Shown here: piece by piece, positions 27,209 to 36,146 of the stretch
Layout: each line of letters starts with the position of its first letter
Position numbering within the stretch: position 1 is the first letter of the stretch
IMG/VR virus record: IMGVR_UViG_3300032086_000473
Coordinates: 1-36,332 of that record
DNA from: a virus
Reading direction: 5' to 3' (one strand)
Length of the DNA: 36,332 bases
The notes under the pieces: generated by a model
Told to the model about the DNA's origin: nothing
Seen by the model: the letters and a program-made list of their open reading frames with translations, nothing else
Database searches by the model: none
Position numbers and translations under genes: made by a program

Positions 27209-29230
27209 ATGGCACTCGTTGTAAAAGATCGTGTAAAAGAGACCACAGCAACTACAGGAACTGGAACTCTGACATTGGCGGGAGCCGTGGCAGGGTTCCA
27301 AACCTTTACGTCTGTTCTCTCTAATGGAGATACTACTTACTATGGTATATTTGAAAGTAGTACAGGAGAGTTTGAGGTTGGGCTTGGTACGTTTACTTCG
27401 TCTGGCACAACGCTTGCTCGAACAACAATCTTAGAAAGCTCTAATTCAGGAAGCGCCATAAACTTAACGGCGGGGGCTGCGGATGTATTTATTACGCAAC
27501 CTGCTGAAAAGGCGGTGTATCTTGATGGGAGTGGTTATATTGCAACGGCGGATGGTAGAAATCTTACTAACGTGGACGCAGACACAGTAGACAGTTTACA
27601 TGCAAGTAGCTTTATAAGAAGTGATGCTAATGACACCTCTAGTGGCACTATTGCATTTGGTACAGGCACATTAGACCCTGATAGTTACACTAGTTATTCT
27701 GGCGGTTTTGGCACGATTGCGGATGGTAGCGGTTGGTCTGCTAGAGGTGTATTTCTTCACGGCGGGGCCACGGGACAAGCCGCAGCTTTAGCTATTTCAG
27801 GAAATACAACTTACTTTGGATCGCAAAACGGCACAGCAGCTAATACTATGGCTACCATCCTTTCGGTTCCACATAGTACAAATGTAGTAAACTTCTCGCA
27901 AACCCCGACAGTTGGTACAAATGTAATCTGGAACGCAGGCAACGATGGCTCTGGCTCTGGCCTAGATGCTGATACATTAGATGGTGTGCAAGGCTCTAGC
28001 TATTTGCGTAGTGATGCTAACGATACAGCCACAGGTGAACTTACGTTTAATTCAAAACTAGATATTGCTAACGGTGTATACCTTGGTTGGGGTGGTGGTT
28101 CTGGTAGACCTTCTATAACTGGAAATAAAAGCAGTAGTCTTATGCAGTTTTATACAGGTGGAGCTGAAAGGTTACATATTGATAACAGTGGTATTGACGT
28201 AACTGGCACTATTACGGCTGACTCGCTGACTGTTGATGACATTACAATAAACGGCTCAACTATATCTGATGGTGCTGATCTTACTGTAGATGTTGGTGGA
28301 AACATCGTTTTAGATGCTGATGGTGGGGGAATTTATTTCAAAGATGCAGGAACAACTATAGGTATTTTACAGAGTGATAGTGGAGATTTTAAAATATCAT
28401 CCTCTGTATCTGATAAAGACATTAAATTTACAGGTAATGATGGTGGCTCAACTATAACTGCCCTTACCCTTGATATGTCAGATGCAGGTGCTGCTACTTT
28501 TAACAATAAAGCACTTATAAAACATAACAACAATAATTATGACGATGGCCTTACATTACGCTCTACTTTGGATTGGGGCTACGGTGCTTCTTTATCTTTT
28601 GATGCGGTTACTTCAAGTGGCGGTTCGAATGGCACAGTTGGTAAAATACAAAGCAGGTGGCAATCGCAAGGTAATCATGCACTAGATTTTTATGCTTTTG
28701 TGAGTAATTCATTAGTTCAAAAAGCTAGGTTGGATGCAGACGGCCTTGATGTTACTGGATCGGTTACGGCTGATAATATTTATCTTGCCAGTAGTTTAAT
28801 ACATGAAGGTGATACTGATACCAAACTTGAGTTTGGCACTAATTACATTAATTTAATCACAGGTAACAGCACGTCCGCAACACTAAACAGTTCTGGTATT
28901 TTTGTTAATGACGGCTCACTAGCAGAAGATTATGATGCACTATCAGGAACAACTCCAACCTGTAACGTAGATAATGGCGGTATGTTCAGCCTAACTATGA
29001 CAGGCAATACCACCTTTACATTTAGTGGAGCATCTAGTGGGTATATTCAAGGTTTTGTATTACAGCTAACAGGCAACGGTTCAACAGTTACATATCCTAC
29101 ATCAGTAGATTGGTCAGGGGGTACTGCGCCAGACGCCCCTGCTTCTGGTGAAACCGATATACTTGTTTTTATTACAAGAGACGGTGGCACAACTTGGTAT
29201 GGCGCATTGGCGATTGACGCCGCAGCATAG
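27209..29230 (+). CDS. Tail fibre protein, 673 aa
   Basis: The N-terminal module (MALVVKDRVKETTATTGTGT, about 1-105) is a common phage tail-attachment domain. The shaft contains two units of a fibre repeat, DTVDSLHASSFIRSDANDT (125-143) and DTLDGVQGSSYLRSDANDT (255-273), each followed by SG/TG-x-(I/L)-x-F. The long Ser/Asp/Gly/Thr beta middle is typical of beta-helical or triple-spiral shafts. The C-terminal ~65 residues (TYPTSVDWSGGTAPDAPASG) are homologous to the C-terminus of the 30114 protein. It likely binds the host surface. Confidence 0.8.
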   Translation: MALVVKDRVKETTATTGTGTLTLAGAVAGFQTFTSVLSNGDTTYYGIFESSTGEFEVGLGTFTSSGTTLARTTILESSNSGSAINLTAGAADVFITQPAEKAVYLDGSGYIATADGRNLTNVDADTVDSLHASSFIRSDANDTSSGTIAFGTGTLDPDSYTSYSGGFGTIADGSGWSARGVFLHGGATGQAAALAISGNTTYFGSQNGTAANTMATILSVPHSTNVVNFSQTPTVGTNVIWNAGNDGSGSGLDADTLDGVQGSSYLRSDANDTATGELTFNSKLDIANGVYLGWGGGSGRPSITGNKSSSLMQFYTGGAERLHIDNSGIDVTGTITADSLTVDDITINGSTISDGADLTVDVGGNIVLDADGGGIYFKDAGTTIGILQSDSGDFKISSSVSDKDIKFTGNDGGSTITALTLDMSDAGAATFNNKALIKHNNNNYDDGLTLRSTLDWGYGASLSFDAVTSSGGSNGTVGKIQSRWQSQGNHALDFYAFVSNSLVQKARLDADGLDVTGSVTADNIYLASSLIHEGDTDTKLEFGTNYINLITGNSTSATLNSSGIFVNDGSLAEDYDALSGTTPTCNVDNGGMFSLTMTGNTTFTFSGASSGYIQGFVLQLTGNGSTVTYPTSVDWSGGTAPDAPASGETDILVFITRDGGTTWYGALAIDAAA

Positions 29231-29239
29231 GGGCAGCTT

Positions 29240-30103
29240 ATGTCATTTGGGTTTACATCTTTTGCACAGACTACCTATGGGGATAGTGGTGTTGTTGATG
29301 TAAGCCCTCCGATCACAGGTCTGGTCGGTGCAAGTGGCGTAGGTTCCGTTACTGTCACGGGTGAAGCAAACTTTTCTGTCACGGGTGTAGCGGGGACAGG
29401 AGGAGTAGGAACTGCTACGGCAACTCCAATAATTGTTGTAGATGTTACGGGTGTTGTCGCACAAGGTTTTGTGGGCAGCATGTCAACAGGGGGCAACGCT
29501 TTTGTTCAACCAACAGGTGTGGCAGGGACAGGCGGCGTTGGTCAAATTAATCTAGTTGGTAACGTAATAGTTTCGGTAACGGGTGTAAGCGGCACGGGAG
29601 AAGTTGGTGATGCTACAGCCGCTGCGGGAGCTATTGTTCCGCCAACAGGTTTGGAAGCCACGGGTGGCGTGGGGTCAGTCACTGTAACTCCTCGTATTGT
29701 TGTTAATCCTACAGGCGTAGCGGGAACAGGCGGCATAGGAACTCCAGTAGTTACAGGGGATGCAAATGTACCTCCAACAGGTTTAGAAGCTACGGGTGAA
29801 GTAGGGTCGGTAACGATTTCTGCGGATGCAAATGTTTCACCCACTGGGCTTAGTGGAACGGGGCAAGTTGGCTCGGTAGTAGCAACAGGAGGAGCTATAG
29901 CCACTGTCACTGGGGTTTCCGCTACGGGCGGTGTAGGATCAGTAACAGTTACAGGTAAAGCTGTTGTTTCGCCTACAGGAGTTTCTGCAACTGGTGAGGT
30001 GACATCTGTGATTGTTTGGGGTAGAATAATCCCAGATCCGGGGAATACTTGGACAGAGGAAACGCCGAACCCGAATACAACTTGGACGGATATAGCTGCA
30101 TAA
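29240..30103 (+). CDS. Protein of eleven tandem 22-residue repeats
   Basis: 287 residues: a 24-residue leader (MSFGFTSFAQTTYGDSGVVD), eleven consecutive 22-residue units (residues 25-266) and a 21-residue tail with two NTTW/NTW motifs (GNTWTEETPNPNTTWTDIAA). Unit consensus is [VP]TG[VL]xxTGxVGSVTVTGxAxVx, strongly beta with a conserved Gly pattern, suited to a beta-solenoid or fibrous stack. All units have the same length. A fibre or spike role is inferred from the neighbours. The same unit also occurs in the proteins at 24639 and 33655. Confidence 0.75.
   Translation: MSFGFTSFAQTTYGDSGVVDVSPPITGLVGASGVGSVTVTGEANFSVTGVAGTGGVGTATATPIIVVDVTGVVAQGFVGSMSTGGNAFVQPTGVAGTGGVGQINLVGNVIVSVTGVSGTGEVGDATAAAGAIVPPTGLEATGGVGSVTVTPRIVVNPTGVAGTGGIGTPVVTGDANVPPTGLEATGEVGSVTISADANVSPTGLSGTGQVGSVVATGGAIATVTGVSATGGVGSVTVTGKAVVSPTGVSATGEVTSVIVWGRIIPDPGNTWTEETPNPNTTWTDIAA
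29312..30037 (+). repeat. Eleven in-frame 66-bp repeats
   Basis: Each unit codes for 22 residues, with strict length but diverged DNA (synonymous and nonsynonymous differences). The array is conserved at protein rather than nucleotide level, arguing for old duplication under selection for the fold. Confidence 0.85.
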
Positions 30104-30113
30104 GGATAAGTAA

Positions 30114-31124
30114 ATGCCAAGTACATATACAACAAACGGTGGTATAGAAAAGATTGCTTCAGGAGAGCAGTCTGGTACATGGGGTACTACTACCAATACA
30201 AACTTTGATATCATAGACCGTCTGACCAGTGGCGTTGGAACAATAGATTTATCGAGTTCTGGGGCGGCGCATACTCTCACAACCACTGATGGAACACTAT
30301 CAGATGGGATGTATAAGGTTTTAATTTTAAGTGGGGCAACTCAAGCTTGCACGATTACTGTATCTCCAAACAATGCACAAAAGCTTTATTTTGTAGACAA
30401 TAATAGCGGATACGACTGTACGTTTTCCCAAGGGTCGGGAGCCAATGTTACAATATCTAATGGCAAAACAGGAATTATATTTTGTAATGGAGCGGGTGCA
30501 TCTGCCGCAGTAAGTCAGATTATTGACACCTCTACGCTTTCTGACTTTGGTGTTACGTCAACTGCCGCCGAACTAAATCTACTTGATGGATCGGGAGCGG
30601 GAACAATCGTAAACAGTAAGGGTGTGATTTATGGAGCCTCTGGGCAAGTAAATGCAACGACACTTCAGATTGGCGGCACCTCTATAACTGCAAGTGCCGC
30701 TGAATTAAATTATAATAACATCACAACTCTTGGCACATCCGAAGCAAGTAAAGTCGTTACGGCTGATGCGAATGGCGTAGTTACGTTTGACAACGGCACA
30801 ATTACAGAAAGCACTGCACTAGGCACTGGCGCTAATGTAACAATAAATCTGCGTGATGGAGACAACTTTACACACACTTTATCGGAAGACGTAGAGTATA
30901 CTTTCAGCAACCCTGCCGCATCAGGCAAGGTTAGTATTTTTAGTTTGAAAGTTACGCAAGATTCAACAGCAAGAAGTATCACTTGGCCTACTAGCGTAGA
31001 TTGGGCTTCTGCTACAGCGCCAACTTTAACGACAACATCAGGTGGCGTGGATGTTTTTGTATTTGCAACTTACGACGGTGGGACAACCTACTATGGATTT
31101 ACCGCAGGTCAGGCAATGGGATAA
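30114..31124 (+). CDS. Tail fibre-like protein, 336 aa
   Basis: N-terminal module YTTNGGIEKIASGEQSGTWG, TTTNTNFDIIDRLTSG is a widespread fibre-attachment motif in phages. The middle contains two 'AAELN' fibre repeats (TSTAAELNLLDGSGAG and SITASAAELNYNNITTLGTS). The C-terminal ~67 residues (SITWPTSVDWASATAPTLTT, DVFVFATYDGGTTYYGF) match the end of the 673-aa fibre protein, giving two fibres the same tip or trimerisation domain. Confidence 0.78.
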   Translation: MPSTYTTNGGIEKIASGEQSGTWGTTTNTNFDIIDRLTSGVGTIDLSSSGAAHTLTTTDGTLSDGMYKVLILSGATQACTITVSPNNAQKLYFVDNNSGYDCTFSQGSGANVTISNGKTGIIFCNGAGASAAVSQIIDTSTLSDFGVTSTAAELNLLDGSGAGTIVNSKGVIYGASGQVNATTLQIGGTSITASAAELNYNNITTLGTSEASKVVTADANGVVTFDNGTITESTALGTGANVTINLRDGDNFTHTLSEDVEYTFSNPAASGKVSIFSLKVTQDSTARSITWPTSVDWASATAPTLTTTSGGVDVFVFATYDGGTTYYGFTAGQAMG

Positions 31125-31128
31125 ATAA

Positions 31129-33102
31129 ATGAGTAATGTCAAAAAACTTTTAATGGGTGCGGCAGGTGCGGCAGGTGGTGAGCCAGTTGATGTAACTGAA
31201 GTGTTCAGCACTTATTTGTATACTGGTACAAACTCTGCACAAACAATTACTAACGGCATTGACCTTAGTGGTGAAGGTGGTATGGTTTGGAGTAAATCAA
31301 GAAGCCACGCAAATGGACATGCACTTGTAGATACTGAAAGAGGCGTAACAAAATATTTAGTATCTGAAAGTACATCAACAGAAACTACCGATACATTAAC
31401 ATTAACTTCATTCAATTCTGATGGGTATGATCTTGGCGCTGACACTAACTCTGATAGGTTTAATAGAAGTACAAGAAGCTACGTCTCTTGGACATTCCGC
31501 AAAGCCCGTAAGTTTTTTGATGTTCAAACATGGACAGGAAATGCAACCGCAGGTAGAACTATAAGCCATAATCTAGGTTCAGTTCCGGGCATGATTTTAA
31601 TTAAAAATACTAGCGGAGCCACTGGCAATTGGAGAGTTTACCACAGAGGTTTAAATGGAGGTACTAATCCAGAACAATACTCAATGCGTTTAAATCAAAC
31701 TAATGCTGAGGCCACAGACTCTGCTGCTTTCAATAACACTGCCCCTACTTCTACAGAATTTACAGTAGGAACAAGTGCAACTAACGAGTCAGGTAGAGAC
31801 TACGTAGCCTACCTATTCGCACACAACAATTCTGATGGTGGATTTGGGCCAAATTTAGACCAAGATATTATTAAATGTGGGGGTTATACTGGCACAGGTG
31901 CTACCAATCACTTTATTGATCTTGGTTTTGAGCCTCAGTGGTTAATGATAAAAAGAAGAGATTCGGCTTCTAATTGGGAAATGCTAGATATTATTCGCGG
32001 AATCCCTGCGGATCAGGAAGGATTTTATTTACGTGCAAATAGAAGTAACACAGAGGCTTCAAGTTCAGCACACAAAATTACTGCTAATGCAACAGGTTTT
32101 ACCATAGAGTCAACATCTAATATAAATGGCAATGGTGATACTTTTGTATACGTAGCAATACGCAGAGGCCCACTCGCACAACCTACAACGGCAAGTTCTG
32201 TTTTTAATTGTGAAGAAAGAACAAATTCTACTGCTCCTTTTTTTAGATCTAATTCTATAGCAGACACTCTTTTATACACTCTTTTACATACAACAAACGC
32301 AACGTATCCTTATCTTTCCGCACGTTTAATTGGTATTGAAACTAATAGAACGTATAATCCTCCGGGTTCTACATACAACCAAAGCAGTACACAATGGGAT
32401 TATAACAACGGAGTAGGTGACGGAGGAGCATCAAGTAATCATTTTGGTTATATTTGGTCAAGAGCGCCGGGATTTTTTGATGCTGTAGTTTACACCATGT
32501 CTACTTCGGGAGGAAATATAAACCATAATCTTGGCGTTGCCCCAGAAATGATGTGGGTAAAAGCTAGAGACTTTACTGATAACTGGATTGTTTATCATAA
32601 AGCACTTAACGGAGGAACTAATCCAGAACAGTATCATATGATATTAAATAGTAGTAGTAGTAATGCAGTGCAGCAAACGAACATATGGAATGACACTGCG
32701 CCTACTGCCAGTGTTTTTACTGTTGGCGCTAGTCCTAGCACTGGAACAAGCGGCAGAAAATATATTGCATATTTATTTGCAACGCTTGATGGCATATCTA
32801 AGGTAGGAAGTTATACTGGGGATGGAACTACAGATGGGTCTAAAGTTATTGACTGTGGATTTACCAATGGATCTAAACTTATAATTATCAAAAGTATGAG
32901 TTCAGGATATAGTTGGACTGTTTTGGATTCAGTTAGAGGAATTGCGTCTGGTTCAAATGATCCTTGGTGGCCTATAAATTCTCAAAGCGCCCAAATTACT
33001 ACTCAAAATTTAGTAGGAACAAATTCTAGTGGTTTTACCGTAAAACATTCTGCTGTTAATACTAACGGTGACAATTATTTATTTTATTCGGTTGCGATTT
33101 AA
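31129..33102 (+). CDS. Tail spike/fibre protein with internal duplication (DUF7483-like), 657 aa
   Basis: After an N-terminal part (VTEVFSTYLYTGTNSAQTIT), the protein contains two copies of a two-domain unit. Domain A is at about 129-232 (VYHRGLNGGTNPEQYSMRLN) and 449-552 (VYHKALNGGTNPEQYHMILN). Domain B is at about 247-346 (GGYTGTGATNHFIDLGFEPQ) and 558-657 (GSYTGDGTTDGSKVIDCGFT). Both are lectin-like beta modules of the type I associate with DUF7483 in marine phages. A host-receptor-binding or glycan-binding role is likely. RBS upstream is weak. Confidence 0.75.
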   Translation: MSNVKKLLMGAAGAAGGEPVDVTEVFSTYLYTGTNSAQTITNGIDLSGEGGMVWSKSRSHANGHALVDTERGVTKYLVSESTSTETTDTLTLTSFNSDGYDLGADTNSDRFNRSTRSYVSWTFRKARKFFDVQTWTGNATAGRTISHNLGSVPGMILIKNTSGATGNWRVYHRGLNGGTNPEQYSMRLNQTNAEATDSAAFNNTAPTSTEFTVGTSATNESGRDYVAYLFAHNNSDGGFGPNLDQDIIKCGGYTGTGATNHFIDLGFEPQWLMIKRRDSASNWEMLDIIRGIPADQEGFYLRANRSNTEASSSAHKITANATGFTIESTSNINGNGDTFVYVAIRRGPLAQPTTASSVFNCEERTNSTAPFFRSNSIADTLLYTLLHTTNATYPYLSARLIGIETNRTYNPPGSTYNQSSTQWDYNNGVGDGGASSNHFGYIWSRAPGFFDAVVYTMSTSGGNINHNLGVAPEMMWVKARDFTDNWIVYHKALNGGTNPEQYHMILNSSSSNAVQQTNIWNDTAPTASVFTVGASPSTGTSGRKYIAYLFATLDGISKVGSYTGDGTTDGSKVIDCGFTNGSKLIIIKSMSSGYSWTVLDSVRGIASGSNDPWWPINSQSAQITTQNLVGTNSSGFTVKHSAVNTNGDNYLFYSVAI

Positions 33103-33129
33103 TCAAGCTCATATGAAAGGATCAATCAA

Positions 33130-33624
33130 ATGGGTAACTATAGAAACAGAACAACAGGTGAGGTAAAAAGCCAAGGTGAGTGGAGGGCAGCGCATCCAAA
33201 TGTCTCAATGCCTAGAGTGTGGAACGCAAGCACCCTTGATGCTTTAAATCTAGACCCTGTTCTTGAAACAGCAGTGCCAACTGAGGGTATAGGGGCGTAT
33301 CAAACTGCTCAGAAAAACGGCGTCGAACAAAACTCAGACGGTGATTGGGTAGAGGTCTGGCAAATTGTTGACATGTTTGCTGATGACGATGAGTTAGGCA
33401 CAAAGGCAGAGCAAGAGGCTGCATATCAGGAAGCGTTAGATACCACCGCAGCAGATATTAATCGTAATCAACGTAATAATCTCTTAACCGAAACAGACTT
33501 CTACGCTTTGTCTGATGTTACTATGTCTACTGAAATGCAAACATATCGACAGGCTTTAAGAGATTTACCGACACATTCTAATTGGCCTAATCTTGAAGAA
33601 GCAGACTGGCCTACTAAACCGTAA
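33130..33624 (+). CDS. Tail fibre assembly chaperone (Phage_tail_APC-like)
   Basis: 164 residues. The C-terminal segment (RNNLLTETDFYALSDVTMST, TYRQALRDLPTHSNWPNLEE, ending ADWPTKP) is the hallmark of phage tail assembly chaperones: a RNxLLxxTDxxxxxD...YRQALRDLP...WPxKP pattern. The N-terminal part includes SQGEWRAAHPNVSMPRVW and an acidic stretch. Such proteins help fold or attach fibres; directly downstream of three fibre genes the role is consistent. Confidence 0.8.
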   Translation: MGNYRNRTTGEVKSQGEWRAAHPNVSMPRVWNASTLDALNLDPVLETAVPTEGIGAYQTAQKNGVEQNSDGDWVEVWQIVDMFADDDELGTKAEQEAAYQEALDTTAADINRNQRNNLLTETDFYALSDVTMSTEMQTYRQALRDLPTHSNWPNLEEADWPTKP

Positions 33625-33654
33625 AAGTTCAATTGAACTAATAAGGACTTAAAT

Positions 33655-35892
33655 ATGCCACTTACCAAGCTCCAGTTCCAACCGGGCATAAACAAAGAAA
33701 CAACCTCATATAGTAACGAGGGTGGTTGGTTTGATATGGACAAGGTTCGTTTTCGAGCGGGGTTTCCTGAGAAGATAGGTGGGTGGACAAAGATTGGAAC
33801 CAAGTCTTTTCTTGGTTCGTGCAGAGCTTTACACGCTTGGAGAACAATCGCTCTAGATAATTACGTTGGTGTTGGTACAAGTGAAAAGTACTACATTGAA
33901 AGCGGTCAGGGGTACTATGATATTACGCCTATAAGACTCACTCAACCTCCAAATAAAAATATAGATGTAAGTATCGACGGTGTATCTGCTACTGGTGAAG
34001 TTGGTGAAGTAGAGATTTCTCTCAATTTAGAGGAGGTAACAGGTCAGGAAGCTACAGGGGAAGTTGGTCGAGTTGGTGTAAAAACTAATGACGATATTAT
34101 GGTCATTGTTCCAGATGGGTTTGTAGGAGAAGACGATGCTCTTTTTGCAACTGGTCAGGTTGGCGAAGTTACCGTTGGTGGAAATTTAGATATAGCAGTA
34201 AGCGTTGATGGAGTCTCTGCCACAGGTGAAGTTTCGGTTCCTATAGTCGCTATAACAACGCTTGTTCCTGTAATTACCTTTTCTGCAACCAACAATTCAA
34301 ACGAAATAACTGTAACCCATGTAGGGCATGGGGCGGTGGCAAAAGACTTTGTGACATTTACCGAAGCTGTATCTCTTGGTGGCAACATTACGGCAGCGAT
34401 CTTAAACCAAGAGTATGAAATAAACGAAATTGTTAACTCTGATTCATATAAAATTATCGCAAGAGAAGTAGCCACAGTTGCTGACATCACTGTAGATGGG
34501 GTTTACACTCCTACGGCGGTTACAGCCAATGCCTCCGATACAACAGGAGATGGAGGAATACTTGTTACGGGTGCGTATCAAATCAACAATGGACTTGAGA
34601 CTTCTGTTTTTGGAAACGGTTGGGGTGCAGGGACTTGGTCTCGTGGAACGTGGGGATCATCAGCAAGTGTAGATTTATTGACAGATACATTGCGGTTATG
34701 GACGCATGATAACTTTGGTGAAGACTTAATTATAAATGTACACAACGGAGGAATTTATTACTGGGATGCTTCTGCATCAACGCCTCTAGATACACGAGCC
34801 GTTGCTTTAAGTGATTTAGCGGGTGCTAGTAATGTCCCTACAGTTGCTTCTAAAATATTAGTTTCTGATGTTGATCGCCATGTTCTGGCTTTTGGGTGCA
34901 ATCCTCTAGGAAGCTCAACACAAGATCCTTTATTAATAAGGTTTTCTGATCAGGAAAATGCAGCAGATTGGACGCCCACTTCAACCAATACGGCAGGGGA
35001 TTTACTAGTTGGATCTGGATCTAGAATTGTAACTGCAACCGAAACAAAACAGCAGACGCTTGTTTTTACAGACGTTTCTGTTCACGCACTACAGTTTCTT
35101 GGGCCACCGTTTACTTTTGGCATAAACATGATCTCAGAAAACATAACTATAGCAAGTCCGAACTCTGTTATTTCAATAGAAGATAGTGTGTACTGGATGG
35201 GCAAGAATGAGTTCTATGTATATACAGGTCGAGTTCAAAAGCTTCCTTGCACGGTGAGGGACTTTGTATTTAGCGATTACAACGAAGCTCAAGCTGAGAA
35301 GGTGTTTGCTTCTTCCAATACGGCATACTCTGAAGTCTGGTGGTTTTATCCTTCCGCAGATAGTAGCACAATAGATCGTTATGTTGTTTATAACTATGTT
35401 CAAAACATTTGGTATTATGGAACACTGGCAAGAGGTGCTTGGATCGATAGAGGCATTCAGGATTACCCAATAGCCGCAGGTCTAGATGGTTATTTGTATT
35501 ATCACGAAAACGGCTTTGATGACGGAAGCACAGCACCTGCTTCAGCCATAGCTGCACACATTGAGTCTAGTCAATTTGATATTGGCGATGGGAATAACTT
35601 TTCTTTTGTTAACAAAGTAATACCTGACATTACGTTTAGAAACTCATCAGCTTCCACACCTAGTGTAACATTTACGATGAAAGCCAGAAACTTCCCTGGA
35701 GGAAATTATCTACAAACAGATGATGAGGCAGTAACTAAAACTGCTTCTGTACCTGTGGAACAGTTTACTAATCAAAGTTTTGTAAGACTTCGTGGGAGAT
35801 CTATGGCGTTACGTGTAGAGTCTTCTGAGACGGGCATGAGTTGGAGACTTGGATCTCCTCGTATAGACATAAGACAGGATGGAAGAAGGTAA
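33655..35892 (+). CDS. Tail nozzle/stabilisation protein (P22 gp10/T7 gp12-like) with repeat insertion
   Basis: 745 residues. The core shows LQFQPGINKETTSYSNEGGW, FRAGFPEKIGGW (early), then 'HVLAFGCNPLGSSTQDPLLI', 'WTPTSTNTAGDLLVGSGSRI', 'DSVYWMGKNEFYVYTGRVQK', 'DRYVVYNYVQNIWYYGTLAR' and a C-terminal 'GMSWRLGSPRIDIRQDGRR'. This is typical of podovirus tail nozzle/beta-propeller proteins. Residues 108-197 (nt 33976-34245) hold four diverged units of the SATGEVGxV repeat found in two other proteins, between the conserved N-terminus and the propeller. The overlap with the next gene is TAATG. Confidence 0.8.
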   Translation: MPLTKLQFQPGINKETTSYSNEGGWFDMDKVRFRAGFPEKIGGWTKIGTKSFLGSCRALHAWRTIALDNYVGVGTSEKYYIESGQGYYDITPIRLTQPPNKNIDVSIDGVSATGEVGEVEISLNLEEVTGQEATGEVGRVGVKTNDDIMVIVPDGFVGEDDALFATGQVGEVTVGGNLDIAVSVDGVSATGEVSVPIVAITTLVPVITFSATNNSNEITVTHVGHGAVAKDFVTFTEAVSLGGNITAAILNQEYEINEIVNSDSYKIIAREVATVADITVDGVYTPTAVTANASDTTGDGGILVTGAYQINNGLETSVFGNGWGAGTWSRGTWGSSASVDLLTDTLRLWTHDNFGEDLIINVHNGGIYYWDASASTPLDTRAVALSDLAGASNVPTVASKILVSDVDRHVLAFGCNPLGSSTQDPLLIRFSDQENAADWTPTSTNTAGDLLVGSGSRIVTATETKQQTLVFTDVSVHALQFLGPPFTFGINMISENITIASPNSVISIEDSVYWMGKNEFYVYTGRVQKLPCTVRDFVFSDYNEAQAEKVFASSNTAYSEVWWFYPSADSSTIDRYVVYNYVQNIWYYGTLARGAWIDRGIQDYPIAAGLDGYLYYHENGFDDGSTAPASAIAAHIESSQFDIGDGNNFSFVNKVIPDITFRNSSASTPSVTFTMKARNFPGGNYLQTDDEAVTKTASVPVEQFTNQSFVRLRGRSMALRVESSETGMSWRLGSPRIDIRQDGRR

Positions 35893-36146
35893 TGTCGTCA
35901 AGAGAGATTCCCGCCCCGTATTTTCCATCTCCTCCACAAGGATATGATCCGACATACTTTGCAGAGATTATGCGTTCTTTTTCTTTATATATACAACAAG
36001 CACAGAACCCAGGAACTGCTGTATTTAATACTTTAAATCTGCTAAACTTACCTACATATGCAGACAACGCAGCTGCTATTACTGGAGGTTTAGAAACAAA
36101 TGATGTATATAAAACTTCAACTGGTGAATTGAGGATAGTGGTATGA
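35892..36146 (+). CDS. Hypothetical 84-aa protein
   Basis: Start chosen at 35892 by the TAATG overlap with the nozzle gene. The product begins MSSREIPAPYFPSPPQGYDP, followed by an amphipathic helix (YFAEIMRSFSLYIQQAQNPG) and a polar C-terminus (GLETNDVYKTSTGELRIVV). The 'TYFAEIxRSFSLYxxQxxNPG...LPTYADNAAAxxGGLxxNDVYKTxTGELRIV' pattern is common behind tail genes of marine phages, with no known function. Confidence 0.72.
   Translation: MSSREIPAPYFPSPPQGYDPTYFAEIMRSFSLYIQQAQNPGTAVFNTLNLLNLPTYADNAAAITGGLETNDVYKTSTGELRIVV

Noticed and set aside
29312-30037. CRISPR-like array
   Set aside because: Repeats are in-frame coding units of 66 bp without unique spacers and with diverged DNA.
29542-30180. 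212-aa reverse frame opposite the 22-residue repeat protein
   Set aside because: Open only because the sense repeats have periodic codon composition; it mirrors the repeats (PVGxT), and has no ribosome site.
25101-33102. Diversity-generating retroelement acting on fibre genes
   Set aside because: No reverse transcriptase gene and no template repeat with adenine-specific differences was seen in the window.
33626-33639. Palindrome AGTTCAATTGAACT between the chaperone and nozzle genes
   Set aside because: Perfect 14 bp but AT-rich, without T-run, repeated copies or nearby promoter; too little support for a regulatory call.
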